64,000 nt of DNA from Owenia fusiformis (taxonomy: Eukaryota; Annelida; Polychaeta; Sabellida; Oweniidae): NCBI GenBank assembly GCA_903813345.2, contig CAIIXF020000009.1, forward strand, positions 21,541,759-21,605,758. Direction: 5' to 3'. The notes below the pieces were generated by a model. That model worked only from the letters and a program-made list of their open reading frames with translations. It did not search any database and was not told the origin of the DNA. Made by a program: the position numbers and the translations under genes. Positions 10,655 to 22,221 of the stretch are shown here, piece after piece. The stretch's first letter is position 1. Each line of letters begins with the position of its first letter.

Positions 10655-11497
10655 CAGGATGACACAAAAAAGTGCCACCCACCTCAAGTTGAATAACTTT
10701 TTTGTCCTGACTTCTTCTTTTGCACATTCAAACTAGACTTCATGGAGCAACTCTACAAGAAGTTTCAGGTGACGAGATCAATTATGTGGACTTTTATGAT
10801 GGTTACAAGATGTGATCTAAATGTCATCCATTCCATAGCAGGCACACTTCTGGATTCTACTGGCAAAGTTATTGACGACATTTGCCTGACATAAACCCAC
10901 AAGATTTTATCTCTGGGGATACTTGAAGAATCATTTGTATGTAACAAACCCCCAAACCATAGAACACCTGAAGATAGAGATCACAAGAAAGATCAGGGCC
11001 ATTTCTGTGGGGGAATGTGTTAGGGTTGTCAGTCACTTTACCCATAGAATCCAGGTGTGCCTGACCAGTGGCGGATCCAGAAATAAATAAGGGGGGGGGG
11101 GGCAAATTTTGAGTCTAGAATTTTTTTTCGCACTTGCGTGTAAAAAATTTTGGGCCCCTAAAACCAAAAATTGGGCCCAAACTTTTAAAAAGTAAGGCCT
11201 ATTTTTGATAAATTGGCTCAAAAAAGGCTTTAAAAGGCCAAATTTTTTGAGGCCCTTCTAAATTTTGGGGCCCATAAATTAAAAATATTTTCTGGGCACA
11301 CCCCGGATCCGCTTCTACTGAGATTTAGAGAAAATCTTTTAATGCTCATGAAAGTGAATCCAGTAGAGCTAGTCATCTCAAACGTCTTGTGGAGTTGCTG
11401 CATGAAGTTAATTTTACTTTGTAAAAAGAGAAAGCCAGGAATGATATAGATGAAAGTTATTTAACATGATGTGGGTGGCACTTTTTGTGTCATCCTT
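10655..11497 (+). pseudogene. Mariner-like element relic with transposase C-terminus
   Basis: TIRs CAGGATGACACAAAAA with GTGCCACCCAC and the inverted match at 11469-11497, flanked by TA (10653-54 and 11498-99). Inside, about 10888-11065 encodes the end of an IS630/Tc1-mariner transposase: PDINPQDF, a frameshift, then YLWGYLKNHLYV and a TIEHLKIEIT stretch, matching the usual C-terminal D-F-x-LWGYLK region. The catalytic N-terminal two thirds are largely deleted. A hAT-like MITE (11066-11320) is inserted near the end of the frame. Inactive. Confidence 0.75.
11066..11320. mobile_element. hAT-like MITE inside the mariner relic
   Basis: Left end CAGTGGCGGATCCAG, right end CCCCGGATCCGCTTCTACTG, so both ends start CAGT and share GCGGATCC in inverted orientation. 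CAGTGGCGGATCC is a widespread hAT-type terminus. A G-run follows the left end (about 11091-11102). No 8-bp target duplication is visible, so it may be old. Confidence 0.6.
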
Positions 11498-13768
11498 TAT
11501 TAACTCAGTTATTTGCTGACAGATCTTGTTTATATTTGATGAGTTCTAAATTGATTAATTGTTTCTTCTATGACACCATTTCATATCAGGTAGTAAAAAT
11601 AAGTAATTATTCATTTAGACAAAGGATATACTGCAGTATCCTGGTGGTAACTTTTATTTCAATATATATGTACATTTGTTACTGAATAGAATCTCACTCA
11701 TAACTGAACAAATATAAACCCTGATTATTAAGCCATTCGACTGTATCCTGTTCCTCTTGTCTGTTTACTTGTCTGCATTTAACTTATTTGTATTCAATAT
11801 TCACATCTAGCTCTAATTGAAGAGATTCCCATGTGATTAATAACATACCCCAGGGTCAACATTTGTCCACCCCCTATGGATATTCATGTTTGCCCTGGAA
11901 GGTGGCCAAATAGAAAAGAAAAAAGCCCATTAAACTTATTGTGAGATCACAATCGTTCATTAGTTTCAAAACAGAAAGAAGCAGCACAGAATCATCCATT
12001 AGTATAGTTCCTTCTGAAAACAGAAAAATGTTATGAATATCAGAATGCTTTGAACATGATATAGCGCATTACAGGTAAGTTCAGAATTCCTAAAGTCTAC
12101 TCAGGGGTTTCACTAGACTTTCTTACAACAGGCTAAATAAATGAAATGATCGGCAAAATTAATTGAAATCATGAATTTAACATGGAAGAGTTGAAAAATC
12201 CCTAAAAACAACAGGCGATTTTGTGAAAACAACGGGTGAAAATCGCCTGTTGCCTGCTGCTAATGAAGCCCCTGCTACTGTACTTTTATTTAAATGTCAC
12301 GTCTTTATATCCATCTACTAGTGACTTCTTTTGAATTAATATCCTGTTCAATATTTTGTCTAGGTTGATGAATGGAGTCCTGTGTCAAATGTTTCTGATT
12401 AAACCTAAACACACTCTCTTAGGGAACATTAGTCACAAAGTAAATGACAAATTGTAACAAAGCAGGAAATTATTTAAATGAAAAGTCTCTTTATTGACTT
12501 GAAAGAATGAACATCTAAAATGTATCAATAATTGATTCAAGAAATTATGTGAGCCATTCAAAACCCCAAATCATCCTATTTATGAACATTATGATTGAAG
12601 TTATAACAAGGACTGTATAGGACATTATAGACTCTACCTTTTCTGCACCATTGGCTCGAACTTAAGTTATGGAACCCGTATGTGACATTTGTTTTGTTAA
12701 AATATATTGAAATTTCCACATTTATCTCTGTTTGCAAATTTAAAATCAAAATTTGAATTTAGCAAGTTGGAACTGCAAAGTGTAAACCCCCAAATATCAG
12801 TATCATTTTCAATATCCATTATCAGTTCACCAGGAATTTGTAACGTCAGTAGGCAAATTTACCATGAATGTTTCATGGGCAAATTTTCATCTGGACAGAA
12901 AATTTAGATGATTTGTTTGTAAATTTCAATTGCGCTTTTGATTAACACGACACTCATAAGATATTAAACATAGCTTTGGCTAGAGGTCATATCTCGTTTA
13001 TTAAGAACATTGTCTATTGAATTACATCATATAGTTTATCAGTAGTGTAAATTTACGCATCATTTATGAACATCTAATAAGGTATGCCTACAGATGCATG
13101 TCTGAGTTGATTTGGATTACTAGTACATAAAATCGTTAGTACTGATACTTAATGATATGTTGATTGATTGAATGCATTAATTTTCACCATTAAAACCTCT
13201 ATGTGAAGAGCCTCGAAATATGGCCTGAAAAGGTATGAACTAATGCATGGAACCTATCGAACATTGAACATTTTTTAACCTGTAATGATGTTTAAGAAGG
13301 TGTTCACTGTATTGACGACCTTGCCAGAATGATTTCATCTCTCCTAAACACTACACACATATTCACTCACTCATATTCTACTCGCTTTCGAAAATAGCAT
13401 TCAATTTTCGTAATGCTTAAAGCTACATTCTGAAGTAATATGTAGAAATAATTTATATTCTAATTCGTTTCACTCAAACGAATAAAAATAAAACTTCTAT
13501 ACATTACAAAGCGTTGCGCTTTTGATTAACATGACACTCATTAGATATTAAGCAATACCTTTGGCTAGAGGTCGCATCTTTCCTTCGAAATAAACTCAAT
13601 TTTAGTTTGTTCAGTGTAAAGTTCAAGGTCAAATCTCAGAACGAGGCTAGGTTAGGGGAATCCCCTATTTTTCATATGTCTGCTTATTACAAATGTAAAC
13701 AATGAATGGAAAGCGCACCTCAGAAGCGTGGTTTGTCATTTAAGTATCCCATCGAACGAAGTTCAGAG
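11498..13768. other. Intronic sequence, no gene seen
   Basis: AT-rich. A short phrase (GCGCTTTTGATTAACA, GACACTCAT and AGATATTAA) occurs twice, near 12933 and 13514, marking a small dispersed repeat. Near 13747 begins the CCCATCGAACGAAGTTC-type repeat also seen near 18110 and 18670. Confidence 0.5.
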
Positions 13769-13776
13769 GGATATAG

Positions 13777-14262
13777 CAGGCCTGTCAACTTGGGAACACC
13801 TAACATGAGTGACTTGGAAATGTTGAACACCTCCCCTCTAAATGTGGACACCTTGGTCCAAATCTGAACACCTTTATCCAAATTTTGAACACCTTGGTTT
13901 AAAATTTATTACATCTTGCCAAATTTTGAACACCTCCAATTTTTCGCTACGCTCACGTTTCAATCTTCCATCGACGGGGGGGGGGGGGGGTAGGTACGAA
14001 AAATTTCGAACGGAGTGTGACATATACGTGATTCCCGTGAAAAGTCCGAACGAAATGCGTACTTTTTTTTTCGGTGTTCGTATTTTTGCTGTGTAGACAA
14101 CTTTTTTAGAAATTTTTCTATATATATATTTTTGCTTGACAATTACCAGGTAAAATGCGTATTTGCGTGACATTTTCTGTCACGCAAAAATAACTGGCGT
14201 GACTCCAAATTCTTCAGCAAATGTGTGACAAATACGCAAATTGCAGGACAGTTGACAGGCCT
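13777..14262 (+). mobile_element. hAT-like MITE, copy 2, complete
   Basis: Left TIR CAGGCCTGTCAACTTG, right TIR AGTTGACAGGCCT. An exact 8-bp direct repeat GGATATAG lies at 13769-13776 and 14263-14270, fitting hAT. It sits in a dispersed CGAAGTTCAGAGGGATATAG-type repeat, which itself supplies the target. It carries a run of G at about 13977-13990 and GCGTGAC motifs in its right part. Non-coding. Confidence 0.8.
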
Positions 14263-14350
14263 GGATATAGGGAACGTCTCCGTCTGTAACAACAGCAGAA
14301 AAAAGAAGAAGAAACTAAGAAGACAAAGAGTGAAAGGAAAAGACAAATAA

Positions 14351-16048
14351 AACTAGATTTGTAAATTGAACAAAGTTCAATTTAAGACTCCAGATTGATT
14401 TACTTGAGTAGGTAGCTGAGTAAGTAACTGAGTAGCAAGCTGAGTAAGTAGATGATTAAGTAATTGAGTGAGTAGCTGAGTAGGTAGCTGAGAAGGAAGC
14501 TGAGTAAGCAGCTGAGTAGGTAGCTGAGTAAGTAGCTGAGTAGGTAGCCGAGAAGTAGGTAGCTAAGTAGGTAGCCGAGTAGGTATGTAGGTAGGTAGGT
14601 AAGTAGGAATTTTTGACCGGAAGTCGGATTAAAATTTGGTTTGCAGATTCGGATTCCTTAGAAAATTCTACCCTTAATTCATAACTCATAAGTTAAATTA
14701 TGAGAACTTTTTATTTTGACCTACTTTACGGACACCATATCTCAAAAGTGGGTCAAAATACTTTCTGACGGCAAAAGGCTATCACTATTAGCACACTCTT
14801 TTCTACCTGTATACAACATTTTGAAGCAAATCCTAAAAGTGTGGTGCAAGAATCGCAAAAATAAGGAAAAACTATGAATTTGACCTAGATTTTGACCTAA
14901 GCATTTTGGTGTCCAAATATTGAAACTAGGTAGCTTTTGAGGTCCCCTTCTTTTATTGGAATTCATTATCTTAAGCTGTACTCAGTCTATATCTCGTATT
15001 TTCACTTCAAAAAAATATTTTTTCTTTGACTTTCTATCAGGATACCATCAGATCGATTTTTCTCGAATTTCAAAACGCCATAACTTCCGAACGGGAAGTC
15101 GGATTGAAATTTGGTTTGCAGATTCGGATTCCTGACAAAATTCTACCCCCAATTCATAATTCATACATTGAATTTGGAGAACTTTTTGTTTTGACCTACT
15201 TTCCAGACGCCATATTTCAAAATCAGAAAGAGTAATCAAAAAACGGATGGCACACTTATAAAAGGGCTGTTTATAAGCTACATGATGAAAAAAAGATGAA
15301 GATGTTTCGATAAATAACGACGAAGATAATTGATAGAATATTGAAAATGTAAGATTTGACCCAGTTCTAGGATAGGATAGGATATAGAATAGGAAGGAAG
15401 GATAGGATAGGAAGGAAAGGATAGAAAGGAATGATAGATAGGAAGGATATGATCAGACAGGATAGGAAGGAAGGATGGATGATTTTTTCTATATTTTCTT
15501 TGCTAATCTTGACTTTCTATCAGGATATCATCAGATCGATTTTTCTCGAAATTTTCAAAACGCCATAACTTTTGAACCGGAAGTCGGATCGGAATTTGGT
15601 TTGCAGATTCAGATTCCTGAGAAAATTCTACACTTAATTCATAACTCAGATGTTAAATTTGGAGAACTTTTCATTTTGACCTACTTTCTGGAGGCCATAT
15701 TTCAAAATCGGTAAGCGTAATCAAAAATCTAATGTCATATCTTTGCTTTGGCTTTTTCTAAGCTACATGATGAAAAAAAGATTTAGGAGTTACGATAAAC
15801 AACGACGAAGATAATTGACAGAATATTGATTTGACCTTAATTTGACCTAGTTCTTGACCTTTGACCTAGATAAAAATTTGACCTAATTTCCCATGAACCC
15901 AGGTACTTTCCCTAGTTGATCATGTAAGCAGCTTAAAGTAAACTCTTCTAGTTGGTGAGAAATCTGGGAAGGAGGAAGAGGAAGAAAGAATAATAATAAA
16001 AAGAAAACTGGCAAAAGCAATAGACTCCAGATTTTCAATCTGGAGTCT
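14351..16048 (+). mobile_element. Helentron-like element E2b
   Basis: Second E2 copy: AACTAGATTTGTAAA, palindrome TTGAAC-AAA-GTTCAA (14366-14380), AAGACTCCAGATT, (GAGTAGGTAGCT)n (about 14400-14610), two to three diverged units of about 480 bp (landmarks near 14730, 15208 and 15690), the segment ending GGAGGAAGAGGAAGAA, and a hairpin with stems AGACTCCAGATT/AATCTGGAGTCT (16022-16048) followed by AATT. Flanks AAATAA and TTAGAA show no duplication. Same orientation as E2a. Confidence 0.7.
15365..15480 (+). repeat. Purine-rich GGATA/GGAAG microsatellite
   Basis: Irregular repeats of GGATAGGATAGGA and GGAAGGAAGGAT within E2b, between its second and third long units. Absent from E2a, so gained in this copy. 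Confidence 0.75.
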
Positions 16049-17802
16049 AATTAGAATAAGAAGGAATCAACAGCAACAACAAATAGATTTTCAAGCTGGA
16101 CTGAATGATGATGACATGAACAGCATATAAACAAGATGTCCGCACGTACGTACATCTGTACGTATGTCCGTCTGACCGGGCAATAACTCAAATACCGTTG
16201 GCCTGATTTTGTTCATATTTTGTACACAAATAGCCTAATTTTAGGCTACTTTTCAAAATGGCCACTCATTTAAAAATGGTGGCCATTTTAGTGCCGATTT
16301 TACAGTCGTTTAGGTGAAATATGTAAAACTGTAATAGCAATATGTTTTAAATGTAAAAAATTATATAGAACATTCATAAAGCTAGAAATGTAGATATTAA
16401 AGAAGCACATGGCAGCCATCTTGAAAAATGGCGGCCTTTACTCATTATTTTACGATTTTTGCTGTAACTCGAAAAGTAGTGGAGCGATTTTTTCATATTT
16501 GGTATGTGAATGCTATAAGCATGGCACACTGTAGCTGTAACCTATTTCAGTTGTCCTTTAAGTGACACAACTATATTGATGGGTTCATAATAAACTGTGT
16601 TCAGCTTCATCATTCATCTTGTTAAGTTTCAAGAATGATTAATGTTGATGACAAATGTTATTATAAATACATTAACAAACAAACTAGATATTGACAAGAT
16701 CAGTGCCAAATCAGAATTGCACATGGGACCAGACTGTATTAATACTTTGGCAGTTCTTGAATGAATTGCAATTTTATCAAGTTACACAACCTTGCAGTTT
16801 GTTTTAAAATGATGGCAACATCAAATTAGGTTTTCAACGTGAATTCAGCATGTTACAGTATGTTTAAATAATATGTGTCATCTATTGAGATTCATACATA
16901 GTTCCATTAAAATCAATTTTTATTTCACTTTTTTAATTTGCTATATTGTCGTCATATTCTGCTGATGTTGATAGATAGGCATAAATCTTGTCATCAAAAT
17001 TATATATCATTGTCACGTGTCTTGTTATCCAGTGATTCTGAATGAAGTATCAAAAAAAATGTTTGACTGAGTGGTTTGAATTAAAAGTTGAAATGAATAG
17101 AAAATAATTTTATAATTATTGTAATTAATGATTTGTTTGATTATAATGGTGTCCATACCATGTTCTCTGTAAAATCTGCACAGTGAGGTCTTCCAAACTT
17201 TTCTGTAGGAGATTTCTTAAATCACAAAATCCCAGGGGATTCTTCCAAGTTCTCATGTAGGAGATGTCTCATATTATAATTTTTGAAAATAGTAGGATTT
17301 TTAAAAAGTAAATATATGGGTGATAATAGGGTATTTCATGAATTCCCCCCTTAAAACTGGACTCACTTTGACTAAGAAACAGATTTTGATGATTTCCTCA
17401 TGCATTTACTGTTCCGCTGAGTATGTTTTAATAAGTTAATCCATACAACTATATGCATCAATAGCAATAAAAATATTCACTTCCTATCCGTCCCTGCAGA
17501 CTGTCATTTAGAAATTCACAACGTTACAAAATCAAATGGCTGTTCATAGTCAGAGAAAATACTTTTTATATTTTTATATCTACTACTTCACATCATTTAT
17601 AAAGGAATAAATCTTTGTTTGTGTGGAAAAAGGTGGAAAAGTTGCTGATGTCAAGTCACCATTCAAGTCACCAGAGCCTACACTGCCTGCGCCTGTACAG
17701 TCATATGATTATTGATAGACTATCGGTAACATCGTACAGTCATAGTATTGCACTCAAAAATATTTCTGGTTGTATGTACATTGGTTTTTCATGTCATTGT
17801 AG
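16049..17802. other. Intronic sequence with a dispersed repeat
   Basis: 16130-16510 matches 18700-19060: both run from a CGTCTG-type phrase through ATTTTGTACA/ATATTTGGTA, AAATGGTGGCCATTTT-like, ATTTTACAGT and ACATGGCAGCCATCTTGAAA. The rest is AT-rich intron ending at the exon C acceptor (ATGTCATTGTAG). Confidence 0.55.
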
Positions 17803-17891
17803 GTTATGAAGAGTCATTGATAAAGAAAGAGAAAGAATGTCAAGAAAAGCTGGATGCGGTGAACACTTCTGCATTATCAAGTGATCTAAAG
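17803..17891 (+). CDS. CCDC57: CCDC57-like coiled-coil protein, internal exon C
   Basis: Exon of 89 bp between ATGTCATTGTAG and AAAG|GTAAAA. Enters in phase 1 (G from exon B plus GT gives Gly) and leaves in phase 0. Encodes YEESLIKKEKECQEKL then a DAVNTSALSSDLK stretch. The short hydrophobic-rich segment between two coiled-coil stretches, followed in exon D by VKLLTKEL, is the part that most resembles CCDC57 as I remember it. The next intron is 38 kb and contains the receptor gene on the other strand. Confidence 0.75.
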
Positions 17892-18099
17892 GTAAAACTG
17901 CCCTGTCAACATGATTGATTTTTTCGCTTAAACTACCCTTGTAAGAATAAAACTAGTATCTTGGTTTATATTTTCATAAAAGATCTCTCGATAATCATAA
18001 AACAATTGTTACAGTGTATCATATGTGTCTGTTTGCAATATAACCACATCTAAACTAAAACATCTTTTGTATGGACAAATGGGAGGACAGTCATAAATG

Positions 18100-19080
18100 A
18101 CAAGTAATTATCCCATCGCACAAAGTCGGGGGGATATAGAAAATGACTTACGCTTACGTTTCACCTAGTCTAATACCTAATTTACAAGTTGTATATGACC
18201 TTATTATCCCATAATACATGTATGTATGGACTTTGAAAGCTTATACCTAATATACAAGACTAAATTTGCTTGTTTGCGTGAAGTACTTCAGGGTGTTTGA
18301 CTGAGTGGTCCGCAACTCGTACAAAAGGCTGTAGTGTGTACTTGTATATCTATGTATAAGTGCACATAAAAGAACACAGGGCTCCTTCAAGGAGGGGTTT
18401 CTGGGTCTATCTTCCAGGTTAATTACGTAAATTACGACCATATATATACGGAATATACCCAAGAGGTATTGCTCACCTTCATTGATGGTAAACAAAATAC
18501 AATACAATACAATATGACCTTATTATCCCATTGCACGAGGTTCTGGGAGCTGATGGATGGACAAAAAGATGGGCAGTCAAATGCAAATGCCCTTCACATT
18601 TCTCACACTTTGGTTTCACCTCATTGTCTAATGACTTTGAAAGCCCATACCTAATTGTATGACCTCATTATCCCATTGCACAAAGTTCAGGGAGATTATA
18701 GAGATGGCTTCGTCCATCCATCCGTCTGTCTTTTAGTACGTAATACCGTCAGCCCAATATATATTTGGTATATGCCAAATGTTAGTGCAAGCAAGTAGAA
18801 ATCGATTTAAAAAATGCCAAGTGGTTTCTAATTGGCCACCATTTTGGTGTCAATTTTACAGTATTTTAGGCACAAAATATAAAACTGCAATATTAATTTC
18901 TTTAATTGGCAAAAACTTATGGGTTATATAATAAGTTTGAAATCTAATTATTTTGAAAAAACATGGCAGCCATCTTGAAAAATGGTGGCCGTTATTTGTA
19001 GTAGTGGAGTGTTTTGTATACTTGATATGTGATTTCTCATAAGCAAGGTAGACTCAAGTGGTGACATATTGTTATAGTCT
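18100..19080. repeat. Dispersed repeat cluster (ATCCCATTGCACAAAG family)
   Basis: Three starts of one repeat: about 18111 (ATCCCATCGCACAAAGTC), 18526 (ATCCCATTGCACGAGGTTC) and 18672 (ATCCCATTGCACAAAGTTC), each with a GGGGGATATAG- or GGGAG-like continuation. The last runs through CCATCCATCCGTCTG into the ATGGCAGCCATCTTG segment also found at 16130-16510. A (AATAC)n tract at 18496-18513 lies between. No coding capacity. Confidence 0.6.
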
Positions 19081-21330
19081 ATCACTTTTTGTGGATGGTG
19101 TTTGGTATTCGGCAGGTGGCAGTTGACATTTGATGGTCGATATCTGTTACAAATGTCAGGTGGTAACATTTTTCATATTAATGCCTTGTCTCGTCCTTTA
19201 CTGTATTCTTATCATCTTATTTAGTACAGGGTGCAATTCCTCCATCAGTATGTCTCAAGATTAAGAATTCATTTGAAAAGAAGACATATAAATAATATAG
19301 TAATTGAGATTGGGAAACTTGATATTTGATGAAGTACTACTTGTTATAACATTACCTTGTGAATCACTCATTTTCCTGTCAAAACAACAATTGAATTGAT
19401 CTATGATATTTACATTTGTACCCAGTAATTAATTCAAATACATTTTTCTCCTAGTAAATGAGTGAAACCTAATGATTTCAGTTCACATATTCTTATAATT
19501 GATAGCTTTTAAGCTTTACCCAAGAAATAGTTCATGGATAGCAAAATCTCTCCTATTATATAGATTTTAGTCTAATTGGAAAAACTTGTTGAAGCCATAA
19601 AGTAAAGTTAACCAGAAGTGACCTTACCACAATGACAGATGATAAATGAGAGATGGGGCCTAGATTTGGTAACCAAGAAGTGGTGACATAATGGTTAGCT
19701 CTTAGCAGTCTGCCGATGAGTTATCTCGCAAAATCAGACATTCCCTGGGGTCTGCCGACGAGATAACTCGGACATTAGGTACTTGAGGTTATGCTTAAGT
19801 TCATTTAGAAACAAAAAATATGCATTGTGTTGATAATGCATACCCAACACTTGATGAAATCCTTAAAAGAAACACTTAAAAGAAATCCTTTATTTATGTG
19901 AAGATATGTAGTATAATCCTGCTTTTTTACCAACCTTTAGGAATCAAAGGGTTAATTATTCAAAAGTGCCTTTCGCACAAATACAAAAAGAAATCTGAAG
20001 ATACATCAGACATTTATAAACAGTAGTATCAATTCGTCACTACCATAAACTAGAGGAAAGAATCAGAAAAAAATATTATAAAAGCCACCCCTATGACTGA
20101 AATTTGAAAGAGGACGCCACTATAATAGCTAATTAAACATTCGCTGACCGCTTTTCAGATAAGCACTTCATATATTCTTGGACCCTGGGGCATGTATTCA
20201 AGGTTGAGAGAGTCAAATTCCATGACTTACATTATCAGTAGAACACCCCCAGCAACCGGTTACAATTATGTAATATCTCAAATGATGGTATGAGGTGTCT
20301 AATAAAATATATTTGGTGGGATTTGCTACTTCATGTTCTCTAGATTATCTAGATAGTCATTTAAAAACCATATACAAGATTTAGGTATGTCGGTTTGTTC
20401 ATAAATTCTCAAAATTCTCATCATGGGTGCATTACATCATGATTATAGTTTGTTGAGTTATGTTTGCTATGGTAATATGCACCATGATACCCTGATTAGA
20501 TCAAAATCCGAGACAAGCTCAGCTATATTAATTTTATCTGGGTGGTTTTGAAGTTGTTTTAATCCAATTGTGTCCCATCATCCAAGTGCAACAGCTTTAT
20601 AATGAAGTCAATTATGTTCAGCTGTCCAAGGCTAGTGATGCTTATATATTGCTACATCTATGTAATGTCATAATTGAATATAAAGTGTATTGCTTAGCAG
20701 GCAATCTTGCATGTTTAAGGCAACTTTTTCAATTTTGCATTCTTTTGTAAGTGCCTGGAGAATCTTTTAAACCTCTTCAAAATCATAAGTAGATTTATGC
20801 ACTAACTAAGTTATTCTATTTAACCGAAATACAGGCATTAAGCTTTGATAGTTAACATGTGTGCGAGCCTTGGGAGCCTCTCAAGCGTGAAAACACCCTT
20901 ACCTGGTGTTAAACCTAAAATAACAGCTAATATCCTGAATCGGTTAAAGGTGGGGTCTGAATACCCGCCTCATAAGTAGATTTGTATGGAATTTTTTCTG
21001 CATCTTTATTCGATTTTCACACTTTTGTATTTGATTACAACCATTCGATATTCCACTTTATTAAAATAATTCGAAACACGTAATAAATTTGTTTGTTATT
21101 ACACATTTATATTTGATTTATGTACCTATATATGCGGTAAATGCACTTGTATATGCTGTTTATGCTATTCAGTGTTTGGTAAAATATCACATATTGAAGT
21201 CCATGTACATACACGAACAAAGACAGTTGACACATATATTTAGAACACGCTTCAAATACAAATACATTTTAGAACCAAACAATGTTCATTTACCGAACAA
21301 TCATAGACTACAAAATAGCACGGACATATA
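19081..21330. other. Intronic sequence, no gene seen
   Basis: AT-rich. A short inverted pair, GCCGATGAGTTATCTCG (about 19712) and GCCGACGAGATAACTCGG (about 19753), stands out. No exon or TIR element recognised. Confidence 0.5.
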
Positions 21331-21564
21331 GTGACTTACCCCACATAATTAATGACATGTGCTTTCACACGACTTACCCCACATAAATGACACATACTGC
21401 ATGTAGCATAAAACCATTTGGTAAATCACGTGACCAGTGACGTAGAAATTATTTCAAAATGGATGAAACAAGCGAGGACCGAAGTCACGTGACTTACCCC
21501 ACATCAAAACAGTGAACATAGGTTTATATAAAATCATTCGGTAAGTCACGTGACTTACCCCACA
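21331..21564. repeat. CACGTG / CTTACCCCACA motif cluster
   Basis: GACTTACCCCACA occurs four times (21333-21345, 21371-21383, 21491-21503 and 21552-21564); the last two are preceded by TCACGT, forming TCACGTGA E-box palindromes. A fifth TCACGTGA is at 21426-21433. At 21540-21559 there is a perfect 20-bp palindrome, GGTAAGTCACGTGACTTACC. CACGTG is the bHLH-zip core site, but any regulatory role is inference. Confidence 0.6.
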
Positions 21565-22054
21565 AATGAATATGTTTACCACAAATGAATATGTTTACCC
21601 AATACGAATGGTACTTGGCATCGCACATATTTAAAATACTTATCATATTTATATTTGATCGGGTCGAATACAGTTTTGAAGCATCTTACATATTTGTTGT
21701 GTAAGACAGTTAATTATATGTGGGATAGTAGGTACCATTTCTTGAAACTGGTTTTGTTTATGTTCGGTTTAACTTACTCCGTGGGGTAAAAACCGAAGAT
21801 ATAGAGGTTCTTATATGAGTACCTGTGCAAGATCGTTCATTCTTGATGAGCTTTGATAATTCTTCTTTATCGAGTCGCAGATGCTTTAAAGTATCGCAAC
21901 AGATTTTGGACAATAATTTCGTCTTTGAGACAGGGAAGATGCAAACAAACCACCTGCATGTTTTTTTAAAAATGTTTTCCTGATTTTCAACCCCTTCCAC
22001 CCCTGCTTTTTAATTTTTTTTGCATCAATGTGTTGTGTTTTGACACACAGTTAA

Positions 22055-22217
22055 CCACTTTTAAGGAATAAGTGATTCCTTTGGGAAGATATTAATTATG
22101 GGTGACCAAAATTAGCTGAAAGCAATGGATCGCATGAGTTTTCCCTGCGGGAAAATAACATGGGAAATATTGTTTTCCACTTTATCTAAAAGGAATCACT
22201 TATTCCTTTAAAGGGGG
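22055..22217. mobile_element. piggyBac-like MITE, 163 bp
   Basis: Flanked by TTAA on both sides (22051-22054 and 22218-22221). Ends CCACTTTTAAGGAATAAGTG and, inverted, CCCCCTTTAAAGGAATAAGT; pairing continues through GATTCC. TTAA target and CC-starting TIRs fit piggyBac; Kolobok is the alternative. No coding sequence. Confidence 0.75.
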
Positions 22218-22221
22218 TTAA

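Noticed and set aside
18247-18513. Possible SINE ending in (AATAC)n
   Set aside because: No A-box/B-box pair or tRNA-like fold could be found by eye, and no second copy in the window.
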